Below, one piece after another: positions 52,742 through 62,763 of a stretch of 64,000 bases of DNA. Position numbers and translations under genes: made by a program. Position 1 is the stretch's first letter. Every line of letters begins with the position of its first letter. The notes under the pieces were generated by a model that ran no database searches, was not told the origin of the DNA, and worked only from the letters and a program-made list of their open reading frames with translations. Origin of the DNA: Streptomyces sp. JHA26 (GTDB taxonomy: Bacteria; Actinomycetota; Actinomycetes; Streptomycetales; Streptomycetaceae); assembly GCF_002005565.1 (NCBI RefSeq), contig NZ_BDJC01000002.1, positions 124,001 to 188,000 on the forward strand, read 5' to 3'.

Positions 52742-54820
52742 TCAGACGCCGATGTCGCGGCCGTCCGCGCGCCACACCGCCACGACCGCCGGGCGCACGA
52801 TCCTGCCGGGGCCGTCGGGCCAGGTGCTGGCCGGCTGCTCCACCGAGGCGCCGTCGACCTCGCCCGGGTGCTGCACGGAGACCAGCACGCGCCGGTCCTG
52901 CACGAGCGGGCCGCAGGTCTCCGCGCCGGTCGGCACGGTCAGGAACTGCTTCAGCTCACCGCGCCGGTCGCCCTTCGTCGCGACGCCGAAGAGGCCGTCG
53001 TGGGTGCCGAGCGCGTTGCCGTCGGTGGAGATCCACAGGTTGCCGTGGGGGTCGAAGGCCACGTTGTCGGGGCAGGAGATCGGGCTGACGGCCTCCTTCG
53101 GGAAGCCGGCGAAGTACGTCGCCGGGTCCTCCGGGTCGCCGGCCACCAGGAACAGCGACCAGGCGAACGTGGTGGCGTCGGCCCGGTTGTGGCGCTCGGT
53201 GAGCTCCAGGACGTGGCCGTGCTTGTTGGCGACGCGCGGGTTGGCCTCGTCGGGGCCCGCGGAGCCGGCCTTGCCGCGGTTGGAGTTGTTGGTGAGGGCG
53301 ACGTAGACCTTGCCGGTCCGCGGGGACGGCTCGATGTCCTCGGGCCGGTCCATCTTCGTCGCGCCGACCTTGTCGCCGGCCAGCCGCGTGAAGACGCAGA
53401 CCTCCTCCGCCGTCATGCCCTCGACGTGCGAGACGGCGCCGTGGGCGGTGGCGGTGACCAGCGGGATCCAGCGGCCGCTGCCGTCGAACTCGCCGTCGGC
53501 CGGCAGCTTCCCGGTGCCGTCGATGTCCGCGGCCGGGGAGTCGCCGGTGAGCTTGGCGACGTACAGGGTGCCCTCGTCGAGCAGCGACAGGTTGTGCTCG
53601 CGCGCGCCCCGGCTGTCGCCGTGCCGCATCCGCTTGCTGCCGACGAACTTGTAGAAGTAGTCGAACCGCTCGTCGTCGCCGGTGTAGACGACCGGGCGCC
53701 CGTCGGAGGTCAGCCGCACGGTCGCCGCCTCGTGCTTGAAGCGGCCGAGCAGGGTGTGCTTGCGGGGCGTGGAGGTGGGGTCGTACGGGTCGAATTCGAC
53801 GACGTACCCGAAGCGGTGCACCTCGTTGGGCTCCCGGGCGACGTCGAAGCGCTTGTCGAACCGCTCCCACTTGCGCTCGGTGGCGCCGGTGCCGATGCCG
53901 TAGCGCTTGTCGGTGGCCCGGCTGCTGTTGGCGAAGTACTGGTTGAAGTTCTCCTCGCCGTGCAGCGTGGTGCCCCACGGGGTGGTGCCGCCGGAGCAGT
54001 TGTTGAGGGTGCCGAGCACCTTGCGGCCGGTCCGGTCGGCGGAGGTCCTCACCAGGTCGGAGCCGGCGGCCGGGCCGGTGAGCCGGAACTCGGTGGTGGC
54101 GGTGACGCGCCGGTTCAGGTGGTGGCGCGGCACCGGCGTCAGCCTGCCGCTGCGGTGGTCCTCCTCCACCACCACGGCGGACAGGCCGTGCGCGGCCCAC
54201 GCGATCTCGACCTGCTCGCGGGTCGGGTTCTCGGGGTCGTAGCCCCGGAACATCAGCACCTCGTCGGTGTACTCGTGGTTGGCGACGAGGAGCTGCCGCC
54301 CGCGCTCGCCCTTCAGCGGCAGCAGCGCGAGGAAGTCGTTGTTGTACCCGAACTGCCCGGCCTGGGCCTTCGCGGTCTGGTTCTCGGGGTCGAAGGCGGG
54401 AGCCCCGCGCAGGATGGGCTCGCCCCACCGGATGACGACGCCCTGCCGGTACCCCTCCGGTACGACGACGGCGTCCTCGGTGTTGGGGGCCACCGGCGCG
54501 AACCGCAGTCCGCGCGCACCCTGCGGCTTCGACCGGTGCCCGTGTCCCTTCCCGGCCGCCGGCGCGGCCTGGGCGGAGGGCGCCCCCGCCACGCCCACGG
54601 CACCGGCGCCCGCGGCGGCGACGGTGACGACGGCCGCGGCGCGCATCATGGAGCGGCGGCTGAGCGCGCCCGCGATGACGTCGCCGACGTACTCGTTGGA
54701 GCTGGTGTTGGGCACCTCGTGGAAGCAGGCGTCACCACACCGGAAACGGCAGGTCATGGCGGACCGGCCACCGGGATGCGAACCGGACGGCGTTCCGATC
54801 AACGGCAGCAGCTTGCGCAC
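52742..54820 (-). CDS. PhoX-family alkaline phosphatase (692 aa)
   Basis: DUF839/PhoX-type phosphatase, secreted by Tat and needing Fe3+/Ca2+. A signal is seen at SRRSMMRAAAVVTVAAAGAG. Family segments: LLVANHEYTDEVLMF, CSGGTTPWGTTLHGEENFNQ (with the Cys that coordinates iron), MDRPEDIEPSPRTGKVYVAL, NKHGHVLELTERHN and CPDNVAFDPHGNLWISTDG. A GTG start giving MRKLLPLIG has GGGGAG 8 nt upstream. A PHO box lies about 80 bp upstream of the start. Confidence 0.93.
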   Translation of the reverse strand: MRKLLPLIGTPSGSHPGGRSAMTCRFRCGDACFHEVPNTSSNEYVGDVIAGALSRRSMMRAAAVVTVAAAGAGAVGVAGAPSAQAAPAAGKGHGHRSKPQGARGLRFAPVAPNTEDAVVVPEGYRQGVVIRWGEPILRGAPAFDPENQTAKAQAGQFGYNNDFLALLPLKGERGRQLLVANHEYTDEVLMFRGYDPENPTREQVEIAWAAHGLSAVVVEEDHRSGRLTPVPRHHLNRRVTATTEFRLTGPAAGSDLVRTSADRTGRKVLGTLNNCSGGTTPWGTTLHGEENFNQYFANSSRATDKRYGIGTGATERKWERFDKRFDVAREPNEVHRFGYVVEFDPYDPTSTPRKHTLLGRFKHEAATVRLTSDGRPVVYTGDDERFDYFYKFVGSKRMRHGDSRGAREHNLSLLDEGTLYVAKLTGDSPAADIDGTGKLPADGEFDGSGRWIPLVTATAHGAVSHVEGMTAEEVCVFTRLAGDKVGATKMDRPEDIEPSPRTGKVYVALTNNSNRGKAGSAGPDEANPRVANKHGHVLELTERHNRADATTFAWSLFLVAGDPEDPATYFAGFPKEAVSPISCPDNVAFDPHGNLWISTDGNALGTHDGLFGVATKGDRRGELKQFLTVPTGAETCGPLVQDRRVLVSVQHPGEVDGASVEQPASTWPDGPGRIVRPAVVAVWRADGRDIGV

Positions 54821-54901
54821 TTCTCGTTCTCCCCTGGGATGCCCTGTGATGCCCTTGGTGTCAGCGCGACCGTAAGAGCACATACGTGCGGGAGCCGGGC
54901 A

Positions 54902-54923
54902 TCGGGATGAACGACGGGTGAAC
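54902..54923 (-). promoter_or_regulatory. PHO box (PhoP operator)
   Basis: On the minus strand two 11-bp direct repeats follow each other: GTTCACCCGTC and GTTCATCCCGA. This matches the Streptomyces PHO box unit G(G/T)TCAYYYRSS. Distance to the phosphatase start fits activation by PhoR-PhoP under phosphate limitation. Confidence 0.75.
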
Positions 54924-55085
54924 CCGCGACAGCGGGACGGGAATGAGCCGCGGCCGGATCCGGCCCTTGACGCGCCGGTGACCCCCGCCCAACCCTGCGC
55001 AAGATCACAAGAGGGGGCCGCTAACCTTACGTGTCCGTCCTGGCCAGGGATTGACGGGCATCAACTCACGCGAAGGGTTGCGCAC

Positions 55086-56603
55086 ATGGGCATTCTCACT
55101 CTCCTGCGGAACGCGTTCGGCCGGTCACGCAGAGCACGGGCCGCCCAGGCGGAGGGTGCGACGCAGGAGACGGCGGCACCGGCCGCCGCTCCGGAGCCGA
55201 CGCTCCCGTCCCAGCCCACCGCGCCCGAGGAGCCGGCCGGGACCCCGGAGCGGCCGGAGACCGCCCAGGTCCCCGAGCCCCGCACCGAGACCGCCGAGAC
55301 CGACGAGCACGAACTCGTCAAGGCCGCGTTCACCAACGTCACGGTCCCCAAGCCGACCCGCTCCCCGGACGAAACCCCGACCCCGGAGCCGGAGTCCGAG
55401 ACCGAGTCCACCCCGGAGCCGGAGACCGAGCCCGAGCCGCAGCCGGAGGCCGAGGCCAAGCCCGAGCCGGAGCCGGAGGCCGAGGCCAAGGCCGAGCCGG
55501 AGCCGGAGGCCGAGGCCAAGGCCGAACCCAAGCCTGAGCCCGAGCCGGAGGCCGAGACCAAGGCCGAACCCAAGCCTGAGCCCGAGCCGGAAGCCGAAGC
55601 CAAGGCCGAACCCAAGCCTGAGCCCGAGCCGGAGGCCGAAGCCAAGGCCGAGGCTGAGCCTGAGGCCGAAGCCAAGCCCGAGCCGCAGCCGGAAATCGAG
55701 GCCAAGCCCGAACCCGCCCCGCAGCCGGAATCCGAGCAGGTCCCGGAACCGCAGCCCGAACCCGAGCAGGCACCGGAACCGGAGCCCACCACCCCCGAAC
55801 CCGCAGCCGCCGACGCCGGGGAAGCCCCACAGGGGCCACCCGCGCCCGACGACGAAACCAGCACGGGTGGTGCGGGTGGGAACACAGAGGCCGAAGGCGA
55901 AGCCGAGGCCGACGGGAAGGCCCCGCAGGGCCCCACCCCCAAGCCCGCCACCCCCGCCGCCCGCATCCGCTCCCGCGCCCCCGGCCTCACCACCGCCTAC
56001 AAGGCCGCCGGCGCCGCCCTGAAGAAGCACGCCCTCACCGGCACCCGCGCCAAGGTCCACCTCGTCCTCGACCGCTCCGCCTCCATGCGCCCGTACTACA
56101 AGGACGGCTCCGCCCAGGCCCTCGCCGAGCAGACCCTCGCGCTCGCCGCCCACCTCGACCCCGAGGCCACGGTCCGCGTCACGTTCTTCTCCACGGACGT
56201 GGACGGCACCGGCGAGCTGACCCTCACCGACCACGAGAACAAGATCGACGAGCTGCACGGCGCCCTCGGCCGCATGGGCCGCACCAGCTACCACGCCGCC
56301 GTCGAGGCCGTCCTCGCCCGGCACGACGAGGAGGCCCCGGGCACCCCCGCCCTGGTGGTCTTCCAGACCGACGGCGCCCCCGACGCCAGGACCCCGGCCA
56401 CCCAGGCCCTCACGGACGCGGCCGCGAGCCACCCGGACATCCACTTCTCCTTCGTCGCCTTCGGCGACCCGGAGAACAAGGCGTTCGACTACCTCCGCAA
56501 GCTCACGACGGACAACGCGTCCCACTTCCTGGCCGGCGAGACCCCCAAGGAGCTCACCGACAAGGAGCTCTACGAGGGCATCCTGGCCGCCTGGCGTCCC
56601 TGA
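55086..56603 (+). CDS. VWA-domain protein with Glu/Pro/Lys/Ala repeats, TerF-like (505 aa)
   Basis: After a short basic start ([16 protein letters not shown]), a disordered tract from about residue 90 to 290 is built of [20 protein letters not shown] repeats. The C-terminal VWA domain (about residues 310-500) has the MIDAS motif LVLDRSASM, the Thr in [14 protein letters not shown] and the Asp in [10 protein letters not shown]. Similar TerF-like VWA proteins occur with ter genes. ATG start with AAGGG. The repeat tract is likely to vary in length between strains. Confidence 0.88.
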   Translation: MGILTLLRNAFGRSRRARAAQAEGATQETAAPAAAPEPTLPSQPTAPEEPAGTPERPETAQVPEPRTETAETDEHELVKAAFTNVTVPKPTRSPDETPTPEPESETESTPEPETEPEPQPEAEAKPEPEPEAEAKAEPEPEAEAKAEPKPEPEPEAETKAEPKPEPEPEAEAKAEPKPEPEPEAEAKAEAEPEAEAKPEPQPEIEAKPEPAPQPESEQVPEPQPEPEQAPEPEPTTPEPAAADAGEAPQGPPAPDDETSTGGAGGNTEAEGEAEADGKAPQGPTPKPATPAARIRSRAPGLTTAYKAAGAALKKHALTGTRAKVHLVLDRSASMRPYYKDGSAQALAEQTLALAAHLDPEATVRVTFFSTDVDGTGELTLTDHENKIDELHGALGRMGRTSYHAAVEAVLARHDEEAPGTPALVVFQTDGAPDARTPATQALTDAAASHPDIHFSFVAFGDPENKAFDYLRKLTTDNASHFLAGETPKELTDKELYEGILAAWRP

Positions 56604-56622
56604 CCCGCCACCGCCCGCCCAC

Positions 56623-56664
56623 CGCCGCCCGCTTCTCACCCCGCAAAACGGGAAGCGGGCGGCG
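56623..56664 (+). terminator. Terminator of the VWA gene
   Basis: Perfect 13-bp arms (CGCCGCCCGCTTC / GAAGCGGGCGGCG), 20 bp past the stop. Confidence 0.8.
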
Positions 56665-56722
56665 CACCCGTGTCGGCTACGATTTGAAGGTTCCGTACGT
56701 ATCAACCTGGGAGCAGCCCCCG

Positions 56723-58453
56723 ATGGCTCGACACCTCATCACCAGCGCCCTTCCGTACATCAACGGGATCAAGCACCTGGGCAACATGGTGGGGTCCATG
56801 CTCCCGGCGGACGTCTACTCCCGCTACCTGCGCCAGCGCGGCCACGACGTCCTCTACATCTGCGCCACGGACGAGCACGGCACCCCCGCCGAGCTCGCCG
56901 CCAAGGAGCAGGGGCTGCCGGTCGACGCCTTCTGCGCGCAGGCGCACGACGCCCAGAAGGCGGTCTACGACGGCTTCGCCCTCGCCTTCGACTACTTCGG
57001 CCGCAGCTCCTCGCAGCAGAACGTCGAGATCACCCAGCACTTCGCCCGCAAGCTCAACGAGAACGGCTTCATCGAAGAGCGCGCCATCCGCCAGGTCTAC
57101 AGCCCCACCGACGGCCGTTTCCTCCCGGACCGCTACGTGGAGGGCACCTGCCCCCACTGCGGCTACGACAAGGCCCGCGGCGACCAGTGCGAGAACTGCA
57201 CCCGCGTCCTGGACCCGACCGACCTGATCGACCCGCGCTCGGCGATCTCCGGCTCCACCGATCTGGAGGTCCGCGAGACCAAGCACCTCTTCCTCCTCCA
57301 GTCGAAGCTCCAGCACGAGGTCGAGGAGTGGGTGGCCCGGCACGAGGAGGAGTGGCCGCAGCTGGCCGCGTCCATCGCCCGCAAGTGGCTCACCGAGGGG
57401 CTGCACGACCGGGCGATCACCCGCGACCTGGACTGGGGCGTCCCGGTCCCGGCCGACACCTGGCCTGACCTGGCGGCCGAGGGCAAGGTCTTCTACGTGT
57501 GGTTCGACGCCCCGATCGAGTACATCGGCGCGACGAAGGAGTGGGCGGACCAGGACCCGGAGAACCGGGACTGGAAGTCCTGGTGGTACGAGGCGGACAC
57601 CGGCGAGAACCCGGTCCGCTACACCGAGTTCATGGCCAAGGACAACGTCCCCTTCCACACCGTGATGTTCCCGGCCACGCAGCTGGGCGTCCGCGAGCCG
57701 TGGAAGAAGGTCGACTACGTCAAGGCGTTCAACTGGCTGACGTACTACGGCGGCAAGTTCTCCACGTCCCAGAAGCGCGGTGTCTTCACCGACCAGGCCC
57801 TGGACATCCTGCCGGCCGACTACTGGCGGTACTTCCTGATCGCCAACGCCCCGGAGTCGGACGACTCGTCCTTCACCTGGGAGCACTTCACCGCCACGGT
57901 GAACAAGGACCTGGCCGACACCCTCGGCAACTTCGTCAACCGCGTGCTGTCCTTCTCGAAGAAGCGCTTCGGCGAAGAGGTCCCGGCGGGCGGCGAGCCC
58001 GGCGAGGCGGAGGCCCGCCTCGGCGAGGAGATCGCGTCGCTCCTCGCGGAGTACGAGACCCAGATGGAGGCGCTCCAGTTCCGCAAGGCCGCCGCGGCGC
58101 TGCGCGCCCTGTGGTCGGCGGGCAACTCCTACCTGGAGGAGAAGGCCCCCTGGCTGGAGATCAAGACCGACAAGGACGCCGCCGCCCTCACCCTGCGCAC
58201 GGCGATGAACCTGATCCACCTCTACGCGGTGGTCTCGGAGCCCTTCATCCCGGCGTCGACGGCCGCCATGCGCCGGGCGTTCTCCCTCCCGGACGACACG
58301 GCGAGCTGGGTCACCCCCGAGGAGGCCCGCGCCCTGACCACGGTCACGGCCGGCGTCCCCTTCACCGTTCCGCCGGTCCTCTTCGCCAAGCTGACGGACG
58401 AGGACCTGGAGGCGTACAAGGAGCGCTTCGGCGGCGAGCCGCAGGCCGCGTAA
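56723..58453 (+). CDS. metG: Methionyl-tRNA synthetase (576 aa)
   Basis: Class I enzyme charging tRNA-Met. HIGH-type signature HLGN in [14 protein letters not shown], zinc knuckle [17 protein letters not shown] at about residues 145-165, and KMSKS-equivalent [11 protein letters not shown]. The C-terminal anticodon-binding helices follow, without the dimerisation domain of longer MetRS forms. ATG start with GGGAG. The departed KMSKS sequence is normal in the archaeal-like MetRS of actinobacteria. Confidence 0.97.
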   Translation: MARHLITSALPYINGIKHLGNMVGSMLPADVYSRYLRQRGHDVLYICATDEHGTPAELAAKEQGLPVDAFCAQAHDAQKAVYDGFALAFDYFGRSSSQQNVEITQHFARKLNENGFIEERAIRQVYSPTDGRFLPDRYVEGTCPHCGYDKARGDQCENCTRVLDPTDLIDPRSAISGSTDLEVRETKHLFLLQSKLQHEVEEWVARHEEEWPQLAASIARKWLTEGLHDRAITRDLDWGVPVPADTWPDLAAEGKVFYVWFDAPIEYIGATKEWADQDPENRDWKSWWYEADTGENPVRYTEFMAKDNVPFHTVMFPATQLGVREPWKKVDYVKAFNWLTYYGGKFSTSQKRGVFTDQALDILPADYWRYFLIANAPESDDSSFTWEHFTATVNKDLADTLGNFVNRVLSFSKKRFGEEVPAGGEPGEAEARLGEEIASLLAEYETQMEALQFRKAAAALRALWSAGNSYLEEKAPWLEIKTDKDAAALTLRTAMNLIHLYAVVSEPFIPASTAAMRRAFSLPDDTASWVTPEEARALTTVTAGVPFTVPPVLFAKLTDEDLEAYKERFGGEPQAA

Positions 58454-58471
58454 CGACCTCGCACCACCCAT

Positions 58472-58507
58472 GTCAGGGCCCGGGAACACATGTTCCCGGG
58501 CCCTGAC
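58472..58507 (+). terminator. Terminator of metG
   Basis: Perfect 17-bp arms with a 2-nt loop, 19 bp past the stop. Confidence 0.88.
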
Positions 58508-58569
58508 GCGTGGGCTAGATTGCGAAGATCACGCGTCGGCGTGATCCATTCACGTGGGGGGATCCATCC

Positions 58570-58935
58570 ATGGCACTGTTCGGCAACGCGCACAGCATCG
58601 ACCCGGGCCAGGCTCAGCAGGAGTACGCGCGCCTGCTCGGCCAGGGGGAGCAGGTCTACGCGGCCTACCTGCTGATCCGCGACACCATCCTGTTCACCGA
58701 CCGCCGGCTGCTCCTGGTCGACAAGCAGGGCATCACCGGCAAGAAGACCGAGTACCACTCCATCCCGTACCGCAGCATCACCCACTTCGCGGTGGAGACG
58801 GCCGGCCACTTCGACCTCGACGCCGAGCTGAAGATCTGGCTCTCCGGCAGCGCGACCCCGATCCAGAAGACCTTCACCAAGGGCGTCGACATCTACGAGG
58901 TCCAGGCGATCCTGACCCAGTTCGTGGCGCGGTAG
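58570..58935 (+). CDS. PH-domain (bPH) protein (121 aa)
   Basis: Bacterial pleckstrin-homology domain: YLLIRDTILFTDRRLLLVDK, KKTEYHSIPYRSITHFAVET, AELKIWLSGSATPIQKTF. Soluble, no signal. The family forms oligomeric rings in known structures; cellular function unknown. GGGGGG lies 9 nt upstream of the ATG. Confidence 0.92.
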   Translation: MALFGNAHSIDPGQAQQEYARLLGQGEQVYAAYLLIRDTILFTDRRLLLVDKQGITGKKTEYHSIPYRSITHFAVETAGHFDLDAELKIWLSGSATPIQKTFTKGVDIYEVQAILTQFVAR

Positions 58936-58971
58936 GGCTCGGGCCGCCAAGCCCCTCCCCTCCCTCCCGCG

Positions 58972-59003
58972 GGGCATATTCACTCCAGCGGGTGAATATG
59001 CCC
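58972..59003. promoter_or_regulatory. Inverted repeat GGGCATATTCAC-N8-GTGAATATGCCC
   Basis: Perfect 12-bp arms, AT-rich for this genome, between the PH-domain gene and the next gene 132 bp away. More operator-like than terminator-like. Confidence 0.4.
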
Positions 59004-59134
59004 AACTGGGCTGGATTCGGCACCTGTTGTCTGGCTTACGCTCAGCGCGACACCACCCCGGACATGCGACGGCCCTCGCCGGGACTCGGAATCCCAAAGC
59101 GAGGGCCTGACCACCGAGGAAGTAGGGCTTCCCG

Positions 59135-60274
59135 ATGGGTACCGAAAACCCTAGCGCGCCCCCGCGCGCCCAGTCCCGCAACCGCGGCAAGAACCACGCC
59201 GACGCGCGGCCGTTCGCCGGCGTCGTCCACGACAACGCGCGCCACACCGAGAACTTCACGGTGATCGGCAACCACCTGCTCCAGCACCCGGAGCTGTCCC
59301 TGCTCGCCATCGGCCTGGCGGGCTGCATCCAGTCCGTGCGGCCGGGCACCGCCGTCGACATCAAGTCCCTCGCCGCCCGCTTCCCCGAGGGACCCACCCG
59401 CATCGCCGCCGCCCTGCGCGAGCTCGAAACCCACGGCTACCTGCACCGCACCCGCGAACGCACGCCCACCGGCCGGGTCGTCACCCGCACGGTCTCCTGC
59501 AACAAGCCCGGACACCGCGCCGCCCGTGAGACGCCCTCCCCGCGGCCGGCACGACGCGCGGCCCAGGAGAAGCCACCGCCGCGCAAGCGCCTCCCCGCCG
59601 TACCCCGGCCCTCGTGTCCCGCGCCCACCCTCCTCCAGGCGGCCGTCGACGTCCTCTCCGGTCTGCGCCACCGCGACCCGCGCCTCCTCCTCTCCGCCAC
59701 CGACGCCGAGCACCTCGCCCCAGGTGTCGCCGCCTGGCTGGAGCGCGAGGTCACCCCCAGCGCCGTACGCCACGCCCTGACCGAGAACCTGCCGAACGAG
59801 CCCCTGATCCGGCCGGCCGCCCTCCTCGCCCACCGCCTGGCCGCCCAGCTGCCGCCCCCGCCGCCGTTCCGGCTGGAAAAGGTCGCCCGCGGACTTGCGT
59901 CCTTCGAGCCGTCGGTCACCGCGTACTGGTTCGAGGTGGTGGAACTCGGCTTGGCGAACACCCCGCACAGGGAGAACTGGAGGCAGCAGATGAACAACGT
60001 CGTCACCCACTTCCCGGGCCACAAGACGTACTTCGAGGAGAAATACCTGGAGGGCAAGGCCGAAGGGGAGGCCAAGGGCGAGGCCAAAGGGATTCTGCGC
60101 GCTCTGGAGGTACGAGGCGTTCCCCTCACCGACGAAGTCCGTCAGCGCATCACCGCCTGCACCGACCTCGCCCGCCTCAACGACTGGCTCGACCGTGCCG
60201 GCACGGTGGAGCGGGCGGAGGACCTGTTCACCCCGGGTGCGGACCCGACGGAACTCCCGAAGGACGCTCCGTGA
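59135..60274 (+). CDS. HTH protein with transposase-like C-terminal module (379 aa)
   Basis: The N-terminal 120 residues read as a winged-HTH (IGNHLLQHPELSLLAIGLAG, DIKSLAARFPEGPTRIAAAL, RELETHGYLHRTRERTPTG). A Pro/Arg linker and a helical part follow. From about residue 270 the style changes: TAYWFEVVELGLANTPHREN, THFPGHKTYFEEKYLEGKAE, and then the module RGVPLTDEVRQRITACTDLA, as in C-termini of Rpn/PD-(D/E)XK transposase-like proteins. It looks like a fusion of two proteins. GTGA overlap with the next gene. Confidence 0.75.
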   Translation: MGTENPSAPPRAQSRNRGKNHADARPFAGVVHDNARHTENFTVIGNHLLQHPELSLLAIGLAGCIQSVRPGTAVDIKSLAARFPEGPTRIAAALRELETHGYLHRTRERTPTGRVVTRTVSCNKPGHRAARETPSPRPARRAAQEKPPPRKRLPAVPRPSCPAPTLLQAAVDVLSGLRHRDPRLLLSATDAEHLAPGVAAWLEREVTPSAVRHALTENLPNEPLIRPAALLAHRLAAQLPPPPPFRLEKVARGLASFEPSVTAYWFEVVELGLANTPHRENWRQQMNNVVTHFPGHKTYFEEKYLEGKAEGEAKGEAKGILRALEVRGVPLTDEVRQRITACTDLARLNDWLDRAGTVERAEDLFTPGADPTELPKDAP

Positions 60275-60912
60275 ACCGTGACCTCAGCAGCGAGTGCCTG
60301 AGCCCGGAGCTCCGGGACAAGCTGAGCGGCCGTGCCATGACCACAGCCTTCTGCACGGCCCTCGGCGTTCCCCCGCAGGCAGCGATCGACGACGAGAACG
60401 CCCACCTGACCGAGATCAGCCGCCGTGACTCTCTGACCCTGGAGGAGGTCACCCACCTCCGCGCGCGGGCGGGCGGCTGGACCGACGAGTACGCGCAGGG
60501 ATGGGCGGACGGCCTGGCCGAGGGACATGCGATCGCCGTACTCAGAATCCTGCAGGGACGAGGAGTTCTCGTCACCGCCGATGTCTGGGAACGCGTCACC
60601 AACTGTTCCGAACTGCGGGTCCTGACCCGGTTGCTGAACCGGGCGTACTCCGTCACACGGGCCGACGACCTGTTCGGTACCGATCCCCGCCCCATCCCGG
60701 GCCCGCGTCGGCGTTCGGCGGCTGAAGCGGGGCGGTGGCGGCGGGACGGCGGAGGGGCCGGCCACCGATCGGATCGGTGGCCGGCCCCTCTGCCGTGTCG
60801 TCGGCGGACTACTTCGGCTGCGGCTTGCGCACCTGCAGGTGCAGCTCGCGCAGGCGGGACTCGTCCAGCTCCGTCGGCGCGCCCATCATCAGGTCCTGGG
60901 CGTTGCCGTTGA
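60271..60912 (+). CDS. Small protein sharing the same C-terminal module (213 aa frame)
   Basis: The GTG start overlaps the previous stop. Residues 1-85 are helical and acidic; then [40 protein letters not shown] and VTRADDLF repeat the module seen at the end of the upstream gene. After about residue 140 the frame becomes Arg/Pro/Ser-rich and runs through a terminator hairpin into the antisense of aspS before a stop, so the natural stop seems lost and the functional part is probably shorter. Confidence 0.6.
   Translation: MNRDLSSECLSPELRDKLSGRAMTTAFCTALGVPPQAAIDDENAHLTEISRRDSLTLEEVTHLRARAGGWTDEYAQGWADGLAEGHAIAVLRILQGRGVLVTADVWERVTNCSELRVLTRLLNRAYSVTRADDLFGTDPRPIPGPRRRSAAEAGRWRRDGGGAGHRSDRWPAPLPCRRRTTSAAACAPAGAARAGGTRPAPSARPSSGPGRCR
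60752..60790. terminator. Bidirectional terminator between convergent genes
   Basis: Perfect 19-bp arms around one base, 18 bp past the aspS stop. Confidence 0.85.
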
Positions 60913-62572
60913 GCGGGAAGGCGATCGTCTCGCGGATGTTCGGCTCGTCCGCGAGGAGCATCACGATGCGGTCGACGCCCGGGGCGATGCCGCCGTGCGG
61001 CGGGGCGCCGAAGCGGAACGCGCGCAGCATGCCGGCGAACTTCTCCTCGACCGTCTCCCGGTCGTACCCCGCGATCTCGAACGCCTTGAGCATGATCTCC
61101 GGCTCGTGGTTCCGGATCGCGCCGGAGGACAGCTCGACGCCGTTGCAGACGATGTCGTACTGCCAGCCCAGGATGTCCAGCGGGTCCTGGGTCTCCAGGG
61201 CCTCCAGGCCGCCCTGCGGCATCGAGAAGGGGTTGTGGGAGAAGTCGATCGTGCCGGTCTCCTCGTCCTTCTCGTACATCGGGAAGTCGACGATCCAGCA
61301 GAAGCGGAAGACGTCCTCCTCGAACTGACCGGCGCGCTTGGCGGCCTCGACCCGCACCGCGCCCATGATCTTCGAGACCTCGTCGAACTCGCCCGCGCCG
61401 AAGAACACCGCGTGACCGGCGGCCAGCGACAGGCGCTTGGTCAGCTCCGCGACGTTCTCCTCGGTGAGGAACTTCGCGATCGGGCCGGACAGCGTGCCGT
61501 CCTCGCCGACGCGGACCCAGGCCAGGCCCTTGGCGCCCTGCGAGACGGCGAAGTCACCCAGCTGGTCGAAGAACTTGCGCGGCTGGCCGGAGACGTCCGG
61601 CACCGGCAGGGCCCGCACGTGCTTGCCGGCGAAGGCCTTGAACTCCGAGCCCTGGAAGATGTCGGTGATGTCGACGAGCTCCAGCTTGGCGCGCAGGTCC
61701 GGCTTGTCGGAGCCGTACTTCAGCATCGCCTCCCGGAACGGGATGCGCGGGAACGGCGACGTCACGTGACGGCCGTTGCCGAACTCCTCGAACAGCTCGG
61801 TCATCAGCTTCTCGATGGGCTGGAAGACGTCCTCCTGCTCGACGAAGCTCATCTCCACGTCGAGCTGGTAGAACTCGCCCGGCGAGCGGTCCGCGCGGGC
61901 GTCCTCGTCGCGGAAGCAGGGCGCGATCTGGAAGTAGCGGTCGAAGCCGGAGATCATCAGCAGCTGCTTGAACTGCTGCGGCGCCTGCGGCAGGGCGTAG
62001 AACTTGCCGGGGTTCAGGCGCGACGGGACGACGAAGTCACGGGCGCCCTCCGGGGAGGTGGCGCTCAGGATCGGCGTCGCCATCTCGTTGAAGCCCAGGG
62101 CCGTCATCTTGTGCCGGATCGCCGAGATGACCGCCGTGCGCAGCATGATGTTGCGGTGCATGCGCTCGCGGCGCAGGTCCAGGAAGCGGTACTCCAGCCG
62201 CCGCTCCTCGTTGACCCCGTCCTCGGTGTTGATGGTGAAGGGCAGGGGCTGGGCCGCGCCGAGCAGCTCGACCTCGCCCACCTCGACCTCGATCTCACCG
62301 GTGGGCAGGTCGGCGTTGACGTTCTCGGCGCCGCGGGAGACGACCTTGCCGTCGACCCGGACGGTCGATTCCTTGGTCAGCTTGTCCAGCGCCTCGTACG
62401 CCTCCGTGCCCGGACGGGCGACGAGCTGCGTGATGCCGTAGTGATCGCGCAGATCGATGAAGAGGATGCCGCCCAGGTCGCGCCGATTGTGCAGCCAGCC
62501 ACTCAGTCGGACGTCGGTGCCGACGTCAGAGGAGCGGAGCTCGCCGCAGGTGTGGGACCTGTACCGATGCAT
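60809..62572 (-). CDS. aspS: Aspartyl-tRNA synthetase (587 aa)
   Basis: Class II enzyme charging tRNA-Asp. N-terminal OB-fold anticodon domain ([20 protein letters not shown]), motif 2 [19 protein letters not shown], the bacterial GAD insertion (about residues 290-410), and motif 3 [20 protein letters not shown] start, usual bacterial length. In actinobacteria this form may also charge tRNA-Asn where AsnRS is absent; the sequence does not decide that. Confidence 0.98.
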   Translation of the reverse strand: MHRYRSHTCGELRSSDVGTDVRLSGWLHNRRDLGGILFIDLRDHYGITQLVARPGTEAYEALDKLTKESTVRVDGKVVSRGAENVNADLPTGEIEVEVGEVELLGAAQPLPFTINTEDGVNEERRLEYRFLDLRRERMHRNIMLRTAVISAIRHKMTALGFNEMATPILSATSPEGARDFVVPSRLNPGKFYALPQAPQQFKQLLMISGFDRYFQIAPCFRDEDARADRSPGEFYQLDVEMSFVEQEDVFQPIEKLMTELFEEFGNGRHVTSPFPRIPFREAMLKYGSDKPDLRAKLELVDITDIFQGSEFKAFAGKHVRALPVPDVSGQPRKFFDQLGDFAVSQGAKGLAWVRVGEDGTLSGPIAKFLTEENVAELTKRLSLAAGHAVFFGAGEFDEVSKIMGAVRVEAAKRAGQFEEDVFRFCWIVDFPMYEKDEETGTIDFSHNPFSMPQGGLEALETQDPLDILGWQYDIVCNGVELSSGAIRNHEPEIMLKAFEIAGYDRETVEEKFAGMLRAFRFGAPPHGGIAPGVDRIVMLLADEPNIRETIAFPLNGNAQDLMMGAPTELDESRLRELHLQVRKPQPK

Positions 62573-62652
62573 CGTCGTTCATCCAGTCTTCGCGGATCGG
62601 GGGCTGTGTCCCACGGATCTCACGGGCTCACCTGGCGTGGTCTCGCGGTCCG

Positions 62653-62668
62653 TGTTTCACGTGAAACA
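62653..62668. other. parS site (ParB binding)
   Basis: TGTTTCACGTGAAACA is a perfect 16-bp palindrome identical to consensus parS, in the divergent region between aspS and the phosphatase gene. ParB spreads from such sites to organise the origin region during sporulation. Confidence 0.9.
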
Positions 62669-62763
62669 ACCCCAGCGTACCGGGGACCCGGGGCTCGGTT
62701 CCTCACCAATACCACAGGGGCGAGCGGTGGCAGCCCTCGAAGACCTCTTCTTAGAGTGGGGCA

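Noticed and set aside
55051..56022. Alternative frames through the VWA repeat tract
   Set aside because: Monotonous Pro/Ser/Arg or Gly/Ser translations produced by the repeats; the frame with the VWA domain is the real one.
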